A stretch of DNA of 24,200 nt, taken from assembly GCA_036510675.1 (NCBI GenBank), contig DATCDN010000107.1:1-24200 (forward strand), read 5' to 3'. Source of the DNA: JAATGI01 sp036510675 (GTDB taxonomy: Bacteria > Pseudomonadota > Alphaproteobacteria > ATCC43930 > CGMCC-115725). How positions within the stretch are numbered: the first letter of the stretch is position 1; the number at the start of each line of letters is the position of its first letter. The position numbers were made by a program, and so were the translations under genes. Below the pieces are notes generated by a model. It did no database searches. It worked only from the letters and a program-made list of their open reading frames with translations, and was not told the origin of the DNA. This document shows, in pieces, positions 7,898 through 15,751 of the stretch.

Positions 7898-8173
7898 ATG
7901 AAACCGCTTCACTACGTCGCCTTTGCCGTAATGTTTGCCGCGACGCCCGCCTTCGCGGCAGGGCAAATCACCTGCGCGCAGATTCCGCATGCCGAAGCTT
8001 TCATCGCGAAGCTGAAGCCCGGCCCCAATACCGACGCGGCGCGCAAGCATCTGGCGGAGGCCAAGGCCGCCAAATCGGATAAAGAGTGCGTGCACCATCT
8101 GGGCGAAGCGAATTACTACGCCAAGAAATCGATGTCGGCGGACAAGGCGGCCGAGCGTCGGGAATCGAAATAG
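7898..8173 (+). CDS. Small secreted protein, unknown function
   Basis: A 91-residue protein with a clear signal peptide: basic start MKPLHYVAFAVMFAATPAFA with likely cleavage after AFA. The mature part is about 70 residues, helical and Ala/Lys-rich (HAEAFIAKLK, DAARKHLAEAKAAKSDKECVHHLGEANYYAKKS), with two cysteines that could pair. ATG at 7898 is chosen over the upstream ATG at 7862 because it begins the signal peptide and has a GGGG stretch just upstream. It is transcribed opposite to its cox and vapBC neighbours and ends 14 bases from the vapC stop. I do not recognise the family; the His/Lys-rich helical pattern recalls small periplasmic proteins of unknown role. Confidence 0.72.
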   Translation: MKPLHYVAFAVMFAATPAFAAGQITCAQIPHAEAFIAKLKPGPNTDAARKHLAEAKAAKSDKECVHHLGEANYYAKKSMSADKAAERRESK

Positions 8174-8187
8174 GGCCACCCGCGCTG

Positions 8188-8601
8188 TCACCCGGCGAGC
8201 ACCTCGACACGGGCGCGCCGGGCCGCGCGGTTAAGCTCTCCATCGCGCGAGGCCAAGGGCAGCTTGCGGCGCAAGGCGAGCTCAAGATAGGTCGCGTCGT
8301 AAACAGACAGCCGATATTCGTTCGCCAATTCGCGGGTTCGTCCCCACGCATGTCGGTTCGTTTCGTCATCCAGAGCGATTGGCAATTCGGTCAGATCGGC
8401 AAGATTTGCCGCTGCTAATTTCTCGGTACTGCGCTGTCGCAGCACCGCATATCGTAGGACGTTCGCGACTTCGAGCCGCCAAAGAGAAGGGACGATGGCG
8501 CCGTCCATCCGCACCCGGTCGAGAATTGTTTGCTCCGCTGGCCCCCGTTCGTCCTCGAAAAGCCAAGCCAGCGCCATCGAGGCGTCGAGAACCAGGCTCA
8601 A
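8188..8601 (-). CDS. vapC: PIN-domain toxin, VapC family
   Basis: A 137-residue PIN-domain ribonuclease, the toxin of a type II toxin-antitoxin pair that cleaves RNA when free of antitoxin. The acidic metal-binding residues are in place: D6 in LVLDAS, E44 in WRLEVANVL, D102 in VYDATYLELAL and D120 in ASRDGEL. The start is TTG at 8601, overlapping the antitoxin stop as TTGA; a later Met (residue 9) would remove D6, so the TTG start is well supported. The pair interrupts the interval between the cox structural genes and coxD. Confidence 0.9.
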   Translation of the reverse strand: MSLVLDASMALAWLFEDERGPAEQTILDRVRMDGAIVPSLWRLEVANVLRYAVLRQRSTEKLAAANLADLTELPIALDDETNRHAWGRTRELANEYRLSVYDATYLELALRRKLPLASRDGELNRAARRARVEVLAG

Positions 8602-8858
8602 TATTTACGTCCCTCGTCGATCAGGTCCCGTATCGATAATCCGCCGAGCGATTGTCCCCGGCTGCGGGCGACGATTCGCTTCGCGGCGGCATCGGCCTTT
8701 GCCCTGGCACGCGCATTCGGACGGCGGATGACGAGGTCGGGTCCGTTCTTTTCGAACTCGATCTCTTCGCCGGGTTTTAGGTCCATCGCCCGTTCGATCT
8801 CGGTGGGGAAACGGACGCCGAGATTTTTGCCCCAGCGCCCGATCAAAGCCTTTGCCAT
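8598..8858 (-). CDS. vapB: AbrB/MazE-type antitoxin, VapB family
   Basis: An 86-residue antitoxin. The N-terminal half is a swapped-hairpin AbrB domain (IGRWGKNLGVRFPTEIERAMDLKPGEEIEFEKNGPDLVIRRP) that binds DNA. The C-terminal half, with GLSIRDLIDEGRKY at the end, should wrap the VapC toxin. ATG at 8858 is chosen because AAGGAG lies just upstream and the AbrB fold begins there; the frame runs 19 codons further upstream without support. The gene is followed by vapC with a 4-base overlap. A palindrome at 8874-8895 is the probable autoregulatory operator. Confidence 0.87.
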   Translation of the reverse strand: MAKALIGRWGKNLGVRFPTEIERAMDLKPGEEIEFEKNGPDLVIRRPNARARAKADAAAKRIVARSRGQSLGGLSIRDLIDEGRKY

Positions 8859-8873
8859 CACGCGCTCCTTGTC

Positions 8874-8895
8874 GGGGATATCCTGGCATATCCCC
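8874..8895 (-). promoter_or_regulatory. Probable vapBC operator palindrome
   Basis: An inverted repeat with arms GGGGATA (8874-8880) and TATCCCC (8889-8895) around an 8-base centre ends 15 bases before the vapB start. VapB-VapC complexes usually repress their own promoter through such palindromes. The position and symmetry are seen; binding is inferred. Confidence 0.65.
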
Positions 8896-8916
8896 GTTGT
8901 CGAGAGAAGCGTCATG

Positions 8917-8946
8917 AAAAAAATCGACGCCGAACCCGGCGCCGAT
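8917..8946 (-). terminator. Rho-independent terminator after coxM
   Basis: Read on the minus strand, an ATCGGCGCCG/CGGCGTCGAT hairpin with a 4-base loop is followed by a run of seven T residues. It lies 25 bases past the coxM stop. It should end the coxSLM transcript before vapBC, so coxD and the genes beyond it need their own promoter. Confidence 0.85.
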
Positions 8947-8971
8947 TAGAGCCTGAAGCGGCGGCGCGGGA

Positions 8972-9766
8972 TCAGCCGGCTTTTGTCACCGCGCGGCGCG
9001 CCATCACCCCGACGAGATGCGCGCGATATTCGCTGGATGCGTGAATGTCGGTGTTGAGGCCATCGGCCTTGACCGTCAGGTTCTTGAGCGCGTCGGCCGC
9101 CCAGGATTTGCCCAGCGCCGCCTCGGCATCCTTCCAGCGGAATACGCTGGGCGCGGCGCCGGTGACACCGACGCGGACATTGCCGCCGGTCTTGGCGACG
9201 AAGGTGCCGACGATGGCATAGCGCGAGGCGGGATTGCGGAACTTCATGTAGGCGGCCTTCTCCGGGATTGGGAAGCTGACCGCCGTCACGATCTCGTCGC
9301 CGCCGAGCGCGGTTTCGAACATGCCCTTGAAGAAATCGTCGGCCGCGATCTTGCGCTTGTTGGTGATGACCGTGGCGCCCAGGGCCACCAGTGCCGAGGG
9401 ATAGTCCGCCGCCGGATCATTGTTCGAGATCGAGCCGCCGATGGTGCCGCGATTGCGCACCGCCGGATCGCCGATCATCGAGGCGAGGTCGGCTAGCGCC
9501 GGGATCGCGCCTTTCACCTCGGCCGAATTCGCGACCTCGACATGCTTGGTCATGGCGCCGATGACGATGGCGTTGCCGTCGCGCTTGATGCCGCGCAATT
9601 CGGCGATCTTGCCGAGATCGATCAGCGATGTCGGCTTTGCCAGACGCTGTTTCAGCGTCGGGATCAGGGTCATGCCGCCGGCGACCAGCTTGGCATCGCC
9701 GTCGCTGGCGATCGCCTTCACGGCATCGGCGACACTGGCGGGACGTTGGTATTGGAAATCGTACAT
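8972..9766 (-). CDS. coxM: CoxM-like FAD-binding subunit of a molybdenum hydroxylase
   Basis: A 264-residue medium subunit that holds FAD and passes electrons from the Fe-S clusters to a quinone or other acceptor. Both FAD pyrophosphate motifs are visible: VAGGMTLIP at residues 28-36 and TIGGSISNNDPAADYPSAL at about 108-126. The C-terminal CO_deh_flav_C domain follows (ALGGDEIVTAVSFPIP, GNVRVGVTGAAPSVFR). ATG at 9766 is chosen because MYDFQYQRPASVADAV is the conserved beginning; the open frame upstream runs into the coxL 3' end. The gap to coxL is 26 bases. The gene is slightly shorter than the 280-290 residues usual for CoxM. The order S-L-M differs from the M-S-L order of the Oligotropha form I operon and agrees with form II type loci. 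Confidence 0.93.
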   Translation of the reverse strand: MYDFQYQRPASVADAVKAIASDGDAKLVAGGMTLIPTLKQRLAKPTSLIDLGKIAELRGIKRDGNAIVIGAMTKHVEVANSAEVKGAIPALADLASMIGDPAVRNRGTIGGSISNNDPAADYPSALVALGATVITNKRKIAADDFFKGMFETALGGDEIVTAVSFPIPEKAAYMKFRNPASRYAIVGTFVAKTGGNVRVGVTGAAPSVFRWKDAEAALGKSWAADALKNLTVKADGLNTDIHASSEYRAHLVGVMARRAVTKAG

Positions 9767-9792
9767 GATGAAGGCTCCCGTTCGATGGCTTG

Positions 9793-12156
9793 CTAGGCGG
9801 CCGCGCGGCCGTTGATGGCGCGCCAGACTTTTTCTGGCGTCGCCGGCATGGTCAGTTCGTGAATCCCGACGGCGCCGAGCGCGTCGATCACGGCGTTCAT
9901 CACGGCCGCCGGCGCGCCGATGGCGCCGGCCTCGCCGCAGCCTTTGACGCCGAGCGGGTTGTGCGTGCATTTGGTGACATGGGTGCCGACCGCGAAGGAC
10001 GGCAGATTATCCGCCCGCGGCATGCAGTAATCCATCAGCGAGCCGGTGATGAGCTGGCCGCTCTCCTGGTCATAGACCGCATTTTCGAACAGCGCCTGAC
10101 CGACACCCTGCGCCAGCCCGCCATGGACCTGGCCCTCGACCACCATCGGATTGACGATGGTGCCGAAATCATCCGCCGCCGACAGGCTGATCAGCTTCAC
10201 GACGCCGGTGTCGCGGTCGATCTCGACCTCGGCGACGTGGGTCCCGGACGGGAAGGTGAAGTTCTTCGGATCATAAAAGGCCGTCTCGTCGAGGCCCGGC
10301 TCCAGCGTCTCGTGCGGGTAATTGTGCGGGACATAGGCGGCGAAGGCGACCGCGCCGAACGGCACGTTCTTGTCGGTGCCCGCGACGGTGAAGGCGCCGT
10401 TCGCGAACTCGATATCGGCCTCGGCCGCTTCGAGCAGATGGGCCGCGATCTTCTTGCCCTTGTTCACCACCTTGTCCAACGCCTTGACCACCGCCGAGCC
10501 GCCGACCGGCAGCGAGCGCGAGCCATAGGTGCCCATGCCGAACGCCGATTTCGCGGTGTCGCCATGGACCACGTCGATGTTCTCAATCGGCACACCCAGC
10601 CGATCCGAGACCAGTTGGGCGAAGGTGGTCTCGTGGCCCTGGCCGTTGCTGTGCGTGCCGGTGAAGACGCTGATCGAGCCGGTGGGATGGACGCGAATCT
10701 CGGCCATCTCATAGAGGCCGGCGCGCGCGCCCAGCGCCCCCGCCACCGCCGAGGGGGCGACGCCGCACGCCTCGATATAGGAACAAATGCCGATGCCGCG
10801 CAGCTTGCCGCGGGTCGCGGCCTCGGCACGGCGCGTGGCGAAGCCGGCGTAATCCGCCGTCTTCAGCGCCATATCGAGGGTGGTGAAATAATCGCCCGAA
10901 TCATAGGAGAGCGCGACCGGCGTCTGATAGGGATAGGCGTCGATGGCGATGAAATTGCGCCGCCGCAGCTCCGCCGGATCGACGCCCAATTCCTGCGCCG
11001 CCTTCGAGACGATGCGCTCGATGACATAGCAGGCCTCGGGCCGCCCGGCGCCGCGATAGGCATCGACCGCCACCGTGTTGGTGAAGACCGCCTTCACCTC
11101 GGCATAGATCGCCGGCGTCGCATAGGTGCCGGCGAGCAGCGTTGCATAGAGCCAGGTCGGCACCGCCGGCGCGAAGGTCGAGAGATAGGCGCCGAGATTG
11201 GCCAGCGTCGAGACTTTCAGCGCCAGAAACTTGCCGTCCTTGTCGAGCGCCAGCTCGGCATGGGTGACGTGGTCGCGGCCCTGCGCGTCGGAGGCGAAGC
11301 TTTCGCTGCGATCCGCGGTCCATTTGATCGGCCGGTTCACAAGCGCCGACGCCCACACCAGAATGCATTCCTCGGCATAGAGGAAAATCTTCGAGCCGAA
11401 ACCGCCGCCGACATCGGGCGAAATCACCCGCAATTTATGCTCCGGCATCTGCAACACGAACGCGCCCATCAACAGGCGGATGGCGTGTGGGTTCTGGCTG
11501 GTGGTCCACAACGTATGCTCGCCGGTGCCGCGATCGTATTCGGCGATCGCCGCGCGCGGCTCCATCGGGTTGGCGACGAGGCGATTATTGACGATATCGA
11601 TCTTGGTGACGTGCGCGGCCTTGGCGATGATCGCATCGACCGGGGCCTGTTCGCCGATCGCCCAATCGAAGCAGACATTGTTCGGCACCGCGTCATGCAC
11701 CAGCGGCGCGCCAGCCTTCACCGTCGCCTCGACCGAGGTGACGGCGGGCAGCGGCTGGTACGCGACCTCGATCAGCTCGGCGGCGTCGCGCGCCTGGTCC
11801 TTGGTCTCGGCGATGACGATCGCGACGGGATCGCCGACATGGCGCACCTTGCCCTGCGCCAGCACCGGATGCGGCGGCTCATGCTGGGGCGAGCCGTCCT
11901 TGAACTTGACCACCCAGCCACAGGGCAGGCTGCCGACCTTGATATCCTCGCCGGTGAAGACCGCGAGCACGCCGGGCGCCGCCTTGGCCTTTGCCGTATC
12001 GATCGCGCCGAGATTGGCATGCGCGTGCGGGCTGCGCAGGATATGGGCGTAAGATTGGTGGGGCCGATTGATGTCGTCGACGTAATTGCCCCGGCCGGTG
12101 AGGAAGCGGAAATCTTCTTTGCGGCGGACCGCGACGCCGATTCCTTGGTCGGCCAT
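9793..12156 (-). CDS. coxL: CoxL-like molybdenum subunit, form II type
   Basis: A 787-residue large subunit of the xanthine-oxidase family carrying the molybdopterin-cytosine-dinucleotide cofactor. The active-site loop at residues 366-372 reads AYRGAGR, which defines form II ('putative CO dehydrogenase'); form I enzymes have AYRCSFR with the Cys that carries the copper-sulfur bridge. The catalytic Glu is E742 in GVKGCGEAGAIGAP. Other family blocks are GGFGSK, SNGQGHETTFAQL and GTYGSRSLPVGGSA. ATG at 12156 is one base after the coxS stop. The absence of the form I Cys makes true CO oxidation doubtful; other aldehyde or N-heterocycle hydroxylations fit the family. It is the core gene of the locus. 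Confidence 0.95.
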   Translation of the reverse strand: MADQGIGVAVRRKEDFRFLTGRGNYVDDINRPHQSYAHILRSPHAHANLGAIDTAKAKAAPGVLAVFTGEDIKVGSLPCGWVVKFKDGSPQHEPPHPVLAQGKVRHVGDPVAIVIAETKDQARDAAELIEVAYQPLPAVTSVEATVKAGAPLVHDAVPNNVCFDWAIGEQAPVDAIIAKAAHVTKIDIVNNRLVANPMEPRAAIAEYDRGTGEHTLWTTSQNPHAIRLLMGAFVLQMPEHKLRVISPDVGGGFGSKIFLYAEECILVWASALVNRPIKWTADRSESFASDAQGRDHVTHAELALDKDGKFLALKVSTLANLGAYLSTFAPAVPTWLYATLLAGTYATPAIYAEVKAVFTNTVAVDAYRGAGRPEACYVIERIVSKAAQELGVDPAELRRRNFIAIDAYPYQTPVALSYDSGDYFTTLDMALKTADYAGFATRRAEAATRGKLRGIGICSYIEACGVAPSAVAGALGARAGLYEMAEIRVHPTGSISVFTGTHSNGQGHETTFAQLVSDRLGVPIENIDVVHGDTAKSAFGMGTYGSRSLPVGGSAVVKALDKVVNKGKKIAAHLLEAAEADIEFANGAFTVAGTDKNVPFGAVAFAAYVPHNYPHETLEPGLDETAFYDPKNFTFPSGTHVAEVEIDRDTGVVKLISLSAADDFGTIVNPMVVEGQVHGGLAQGVGQALFENAVYDQESGQLITGSLMDYCMPRADNLPSFAVGTHVTKCTHNPLGVKGCGEAGAIGAPAAVMNAVIDALGAVGIHELTMPATPEKVWRAINGRAAA

Positions 12157-12157
12157 C

Positions 12158-12634
12158 TCAGTTTCCCCCCGCCGCCATCGCCTCCGCGCCCGCTTTTATC
12201 GCCTTCACGATGTTGTGGTAGCCGGTGCAGCGGCAGATATTGCCCTCCAGCCACTCGCGGATTTCCTGCTCGCTCGGGTTCTTGTTTTGGTGGACGAGAT
12301 CGACCGCGCTCATCACCATGCCCGGGGTGCAGAAGCCGCATTGCAGACCGTGATTCTCGCGGAACGCCGCCTGCATCGGGTGCAGCTCGTTGCCGTTCGC
12401 CAGCCCCTCGATCGTCAGCACGTCGGTGCCCTCGGCCTGAACCGCCAGCAAGGTGCAGGCCTTCACCGAGACGCCATCGACATGAACGACGCAGGCACCG
12501 CATTGGCTGGTGTCGCAGCCGACATGCGTCCCGGTCAGCCCGAGATTCTCGCGCAGCAACTGGACGAGCAGCGTGCGGTTCTCGACCTCGACGGTCGATT
12601 TCTTGCCGTTCACGGTCAGCGTTACGGAGGGCAT
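12158..12634 (-). CDS. coxS: CoxS-like 2Fe-2S subunit
   Basis: A 158-residue small subunit that carries two [2Fe-2S] clusters between the molybdenum and FAD sites. The plant-ferredoxin-type cluster uses C40, C45, C48 and C60 (GCDTSQCGAC...AC). The C-terminal helical cluster uses C99, C102, C134 and C136 (QCGFCTPG and GNICRCTGYHNI). Length and all eight cysteines match the family. ATG at 12634 has GGGA about ten bases upstream. One base separates its stop from the coxL start, so the subunits should be made in equal amounts. Confidence 0.96.
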   Translation of the reverse strand: MPSVTLTVNGKKSTVEVENRTLLVQLLRENLGLTGTHVGCDTSQCGACVVHVDGVSVKACTLLAVQAEGTDVLTIEGLANGNELHPMQAAFRENHGLQCGFCTPGMVMSAVDLVHQNKNPSEQEIREWLEGNICRCTGYHNIVKAIKAGAEAMAAGGN

Positions 12635-12695
12635 AAGCGGAATTCCCTTTTAGATATAGCGGTTTGACGGATGTTTTCGCTGAGCGCGAGTGTCG

Positions 12696-12717
12696 TTGAC
12701 CGGCCCCTTTCGGTCAA
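12696..12717. promoter_or_regulatory. Inverted repeat between coxG and coxS
   Basis: Arms TTGACCG (12696-12702) and CGGTCAA (12711-12717) flank an 8-base loop in the roughly 100-base gap between the coxG stop and the coxS start. It has no T-tract on either side, so a regulator site or an mRNA processing hairpin is more likely than a terminator. A second imperfect palindrome, GACGC with GCGTC arms, overlaps the coxG stop at 12723-12738. Confidence 0.4.
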
Positions 12718-12736
12718 GCGCCGACGCGAAATTGCG

Positions 12737-13414
12737 TCAGGCGAAAATCGCCAGGATGATGATGACGACGACCACGAGCCCGGCGATCCACGCCCAGGGC
12801 GGCAGCCGCCCGCCGCGCGCGGCGCGCTGACGGGGCGGCGGCGCGACGCGCGGGGAGGGCGGCGCGACCGGCGGCATGGGCGGGGTGACGCTGTCGGGCT
12901 CCAGCGCGGCGGCGCCAAGGGGCGATGCGGGTTCCGTGATGATGGGTGACGCCGGCGTCGCGACGGGATTGGCCTCGACGACGACGGCGCTGAAGCGGGA
13001 AAAGAAATCATCCGCCATCTTGCGCGAGACGCCGTCGATCAGGCGGGAGCCGATCTGCGCCAGCTTGCCGCCGATTTGCGCATCGACCTTATAGGTCAGG
13101 ATGGTGCCGCCCTCGCCATCGTCGGCGAGCGCGACGGTGGCGCCGCCCTTGGCGAAGCCGGCGGCGCCGCCCGAGCCTTCACCGCTGATCCGGTAGCCAT
13201 TGGGCGGGTCGAGATCGGACAACGTCACCTTGCCGGAAAATTTCGCCGAGACCGGGCCGACCTTGGCGGCGACCTTGGCGGTCATTTCGGTGTCGGACAG
13301 TTTCTCGATGCTCTCGCAGCCCGGGATCGCGGCGCGCAGCACGTCGGTATTGTTCAGCGCCTCCCACACCTTTTGGCGCGGCGCCGGGATCCGGTATTCA
13401 CCGGTCATATCCAT
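12737..13414 (-). CDS. coxG: CoxG-like SRPBCC protein with a C-terminal membrane anchor
   Basis: A 225-residue CoxG-family protein. CoxG recruits the soluble CO-dehydrogenase-type enzyme to the cytoplasmic membrane, where electrons enter the respiratory quinone pool. Residues 1-150 are the SRPBCC domain (GEYRIPAPRQKVWEALNNTDVLRAAIPGCESIEKLSD, ALADDGEGGTILTYKVDAQIGGKLAQIGSRLIDGV). A Pro/Ala-rich linker of about 50 residues follows. The chain ends in a hydrophobic segment (WIAGLVVVVIIILAIFA) that should anchor it. ATG at 13414 (MDMTGEYRIP) is chosen as it begins the domain; a second Met lies two codons later. The gene heads the cox structural block, just after the DUF5996 gene. Confidence 0.9.
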   Translation of the reverse strand: MDMTGEYRIPAPRQKVWEALNNTDVLRAAIPGCESIEKLSDTEMTAKVAAKVGPVSAKFSGKVTLSDLDPPNGYRISGEGSGGAAGFAKGGATVALADDGEGGTILTYKVDAQIGGKLAQIGSRLIDGVSRKMADDFFSRFSAVVVEANPVATPASPIITEPASPLGAAALEPDSVTPPMPPVAPPSPRVAPPPRQRAARGGRLPPWAWIAGLVVVVIIILAIFA

Positions 13415-13468
13415 GAACGATTTCCTTCTCGTGACCGGGTGGCAGCCTATCGCCGCGCCGCGACGCAA

Positions 13469-14431
13469 TCAATCGGTCGGCGGGGCGACCGGTCGGGGAT
13501 GCCGGGCGACGCCGACCGCGCAATCCAGCGCGGCGCGATCCCAGCCCGCCAAATCCGCCGCCGCATCGTAGCTGCTGTGCAGAAATTCCAGCAGCGTCGC
13601 CTCCGGGTCGGGCGCCTCGCGCACCGCGTCGTAGGGCAGGATGAATTCGCCCAAGGTCGGATGGAAGAACGCGCCGGCGGGGCGGATCGCCGCGCGGGCG
13701 AAATCGGGCGGCGCCGGATAGGCATAGGAGTAGAACGCCGGATAGTCGATGCCGCCGCCACCCGGCCAGAAGCCGGCGCTGCTGACCTCGTGCGAATAGG
13801 CTTCGCGGACGATCGCATCGGGCAGGTTCGGCACGCCACCGGGATGCGGCGGCGCGCGGCGCCCCGAAAAGCGCGTCACGGCGAGATCGAAGCTGCCCCA
13901 GAAGAAATGCACCGGGCTCGCCTTGCCGAGGAAGCCGGTGCGAAATGTCCGGAACACCTGGTCGACCCGAACCAGCGCGCGCCAGAAGCGCCGCGCCGCG
14001 TCGGCATCATAGGAACAATGCGCGCGATCCTGGTCGAAGGGCGTCGCGTCCGCCACCTCATTGGGCAGCCGGTCGATGGTGCCGCGAATGCCGAGCCGGG
14101 CCAGCGCGGCCATCGTCTCGGCATAGAAATCGGCGACGCTCATCGGGCGCAGGGCGATGATCTGTTCGCCGCCATTATCTCCGCGCAATACCAGCCGGTG
14201 CGCGATGAAATCGAAATCGACGGCGAAGATGCCGCCGTCGCCATCGGGGATCGGCGAGGTCGTCAGCCCCCGCACCGTGACATAGAGCGCCGAGTGCCAG
14301 GAATGATTGAGCCACGGCGTCCGTGCCACGCGCAGTTTGCCGACGATCTGCGACCACAGGCGCAGTGTCTCGCAGGTATCGCGCCACGCCGCATAGGGCA
14401 GGGCGGGCCAACGCTCGGACTTTTCCAGCAT
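13469..14431 (-). CDS. DUF5996 family protein
   Basis: A 320-residue protein of the DUF5996 family, whose function is unknown. The family's long conserved blocks are present: WPALPYAAWRDTCETLRLWSQ, NHSWHSALYVTVRGLTTSPIP, DFDFIAHRLVL, SPVHFFWGSFDLAVTRFSGR, RAPPHPGGVPNLPD and EAYSHEVSSAGFWPGGG. Several His and Asp residues are conserved, but I can name no catalytic role. ATG at 14431 is chosen over 14482 because GGAGG lies eight bases upstream. Its stop is 55 bases before the coxG start on the same strand, so it could be co-transcribed with the cox genes, though the family is also found far from such operons. Confidence 0.85.
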   Translation of the reverse strand: MLEKSERWPALPYAAWRDTCETLRLWSQIVGKLRVARTPWLNHSWHSALYVTVRGLTTSPIPDGDGGIFAVDFDFIAHRLVLRGDNGGEQIIALRPMSVADFYAETMAALARLGIRGTIDRLPNEVADATPFDQDRAHCSYDADAARRFWRALVRVDQVFRTFRTGFLGKASPVHFFWGSFDLAVTRFSGRRAPPHPGGVPNLPDAIVREAYSHEVSSAGFWPGGGGIDYPAFYSYAYPAPPDFARAAIRPAGAFFHPTLGEFILPYDAVREAPDPEATLLEFLHSSYDAAADLAGWDRAALDCAVGVARHPRPVAPPTD

Positions 14432-14553
14432 TCCCTCGTCCTCCAATCCGGTAGGGATAATCCCTGCCATGCCATGGGTCACGAATTTTCCTTGCCAGCG
14501 GCACGGTGGTCGGCCTTGATCCCCGTCGCTCCGCTGGTCGCGAGGATGGGTCG

Positions 14554-15024
14554 ATGATGCTGCGCCGCGTTATCCTGATTGCGATTTTGGCCGTCGGCTT
14601 GGCGGCGGCGGGCCACGCCGACCCGCTGCAGTCCTTCGAGAAAACGAGCCTCGCGATCGCCACCAAAGCGGGGCCCCAGCGGTTCGAGGTCGAGTTGGCG
14701 CTGACCCCGGACCAGCAGATGCAGGGTTTGATGTATCGTAGCCAACTCGCGCCCGATGCTGGAATGCTGTTCGATTTCGTCACGACCGCGCCGCGCGCCT
14801 TCTGGATGAAGAACACGCTGATCCCGCTCGATATGCTGTTCATCGCGGCGGACGGCCGCATCGTTGATATTCACGAGCGGGCGGTGCCGCTGTCGGAAAG
14901 CGTCATTCCATCAAACGCGCCGGCCCGCGCGGTGCTGGAGCTGAACGGCGGCACGGTCGACCGCCTCGGCATCAAGATTGGCGATACCGTCAGCTATAAA
15001 GGGTTCGGCACCGGCGGCGCTTAG
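14554..15024 (+). CDS. Secreted DUF192 family protein
   Basis: A 156-residue DUF192 protein with a signal peptide (MLRRVILIAILAVGLAAAGHA, cleavage near residue 23). The domain shows its usual marks: FEVELALTPDQQMQGLMYRSQL, APDAGMLFDF, RAFWMKNTLIPLDMLFIAADGRI and the C-terminal VLELNGGTVDRLGIKIGD. The family is a small beta-barrel of unknown function, usually exported. ATG at 14554 or the next codon begins the signal peptide; the frame extends upstream to 14506 without support. It is transcribed away from the DUF5996 gene. The stop overlaps by four bases the 3' end of the convergent O-methyltransferase gene. Confidence 0.88.
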   Translation: MMLRRVILIAILAVGLAAAGHADPLQSFEKTSLAIATKAGPQRFEVELALTPDQQMQGLMYRSQLAPDAGMLFDFVTTAPRAFWMKNTLIPLDMLFIAADGRIVDIHERAVPLSESVIPSNAPARAVLELNGGTVDRLGIKIGDTVSYKGFGTGGA

Positions 15025-15668
15025 CGCTTGCGCGCCAGGGTCAGCCCGTCGCCCAGCGCCAGCATGCTGATATCGACGCGCTGGTCCGCCGCGATCTTGG
15101 CGTTGAGGGCGCGCAAGGTCTCGGTCGATGGATCGATGTCGGCCGGGTCGGCGACGGTGCCGTTCCACAGCACATTGTCGATGGCGATCAGGCCGCCGGC
15201 ACGCAGCAGGGTCAGGCCGCGCTCGTAATAGCTCTCGTAATTGGCCTTGTCGGCGTCAACGAGGATGAAATCGAAACGCCCGGCCTCGCCCGCCGCGATC
15301 ATCGCATCGAGCGTCGCCAGCGCGGGTCCGACGCGAAACGCAATCTTGTCGGCGACGCCGGCGCGTTCGGCATGCTGGCGCGCGACCGCGGTGACCTTGG
15401 CGCTGATGTCGCAGCAAATCAGCTTGCCGTCGGCGGGCAGGGCCAGCGCCAGCGCCAGCGCGCTATAGCCGGTGAAGGTGCCGAGCTCGATGCAATATCG
15501 CGCGCCCGACAGTCGCACTAAAAGCTGAAGAAACTGGGCCGATTCCGGCGGAATCTGCATATAGCCGAAGGGATGCGTCTTGGTCTCTTCGTAAATCGCG
15601 GCGAGTGCCGCCGGCTCGCGGACCGAGTGCGCAACAATGTAGTCATGGATGGCGTCGGGTTCGAAAGG
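15021..15668 (-). CDS. Class I SAM-dependent O-methyltransferase (copy 1)
   Basis: A 215-residue O-methyltransferase of the caffeoyl-CoA/catechol type (Methyltransf_3), cytoplasmic and metal-dependent. The SAM-binding loop is IELGTFTGYSALALALAL, the acidic ribose contact is in LICCDIS, and the metal-binding segment is DFILVDADKANYESYYERGL with DNVLWNG following. ATG at 15668 (MPFEPDAIHDY) is chosen as the family start. The downstream end matches that of the next gene, DGLTLARKR, and the whole protein is a clear paralogue of it. The acceptor substrate cannot be predicted from sequence alone; these enzymes methylate catechols and related small molecules. Confidence 0.9.
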   Translation of the reverse strand, partial: PFEPDAIHDYIVAHSVREPAALAAIYEETKTHPFGYMQIPPESAQFLQLLVRLSGARYCIELGTFTGYSALALALALPADGKLICCDISAKVTAVARQHAERAGVADKIAFRVGPALATLDAMIAAGEAGRFDFILVDADKANYESYYERGLTLLRAGGLIAIDNVLWNGTVADPADIDPSTETLRALNAKIAADQRVDISMLALGDGLTLARKR

Positions 15669-15683
15669 CATGGCCGACCCTAC

Positions 15684-15702
15684 CGCGCGCAACTTGCGCG
15701 CG
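15684..15702. repeat. Inverted repeat in the leader of O-methyltransferase copy 1
   Basis: Perfect arms CGCGCGCAA and TTGCGCGCG around a single base sit about 16 bases upstream of the start at 15668, where the hairpin could hide or expose the ribosome site. No T-tract follows, so a terminator of copy 2 is less likely. Confidence 0.4.
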
Positions 15703-15751
15703 CTAAGCGGGATTCGGCGTCAGCGCGCCGCCTAAACTATTTGTAACCTCG

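Noticed and set aside
9790..12636. A 948-codon plus-strand open frame opposite coxL and coxS
   Set aside because: It is antisense to two certain genes. The translation is Arg/Gly/Asp-rich without domains, a usual shadow of GC-rich coding DNA.
13076..14557. A 493-codon plus-strand open frame opposite coxG and DUF5996
   Set aside because: Antisense to two well-supported genes, with low-complexity translation and no ribosome site.
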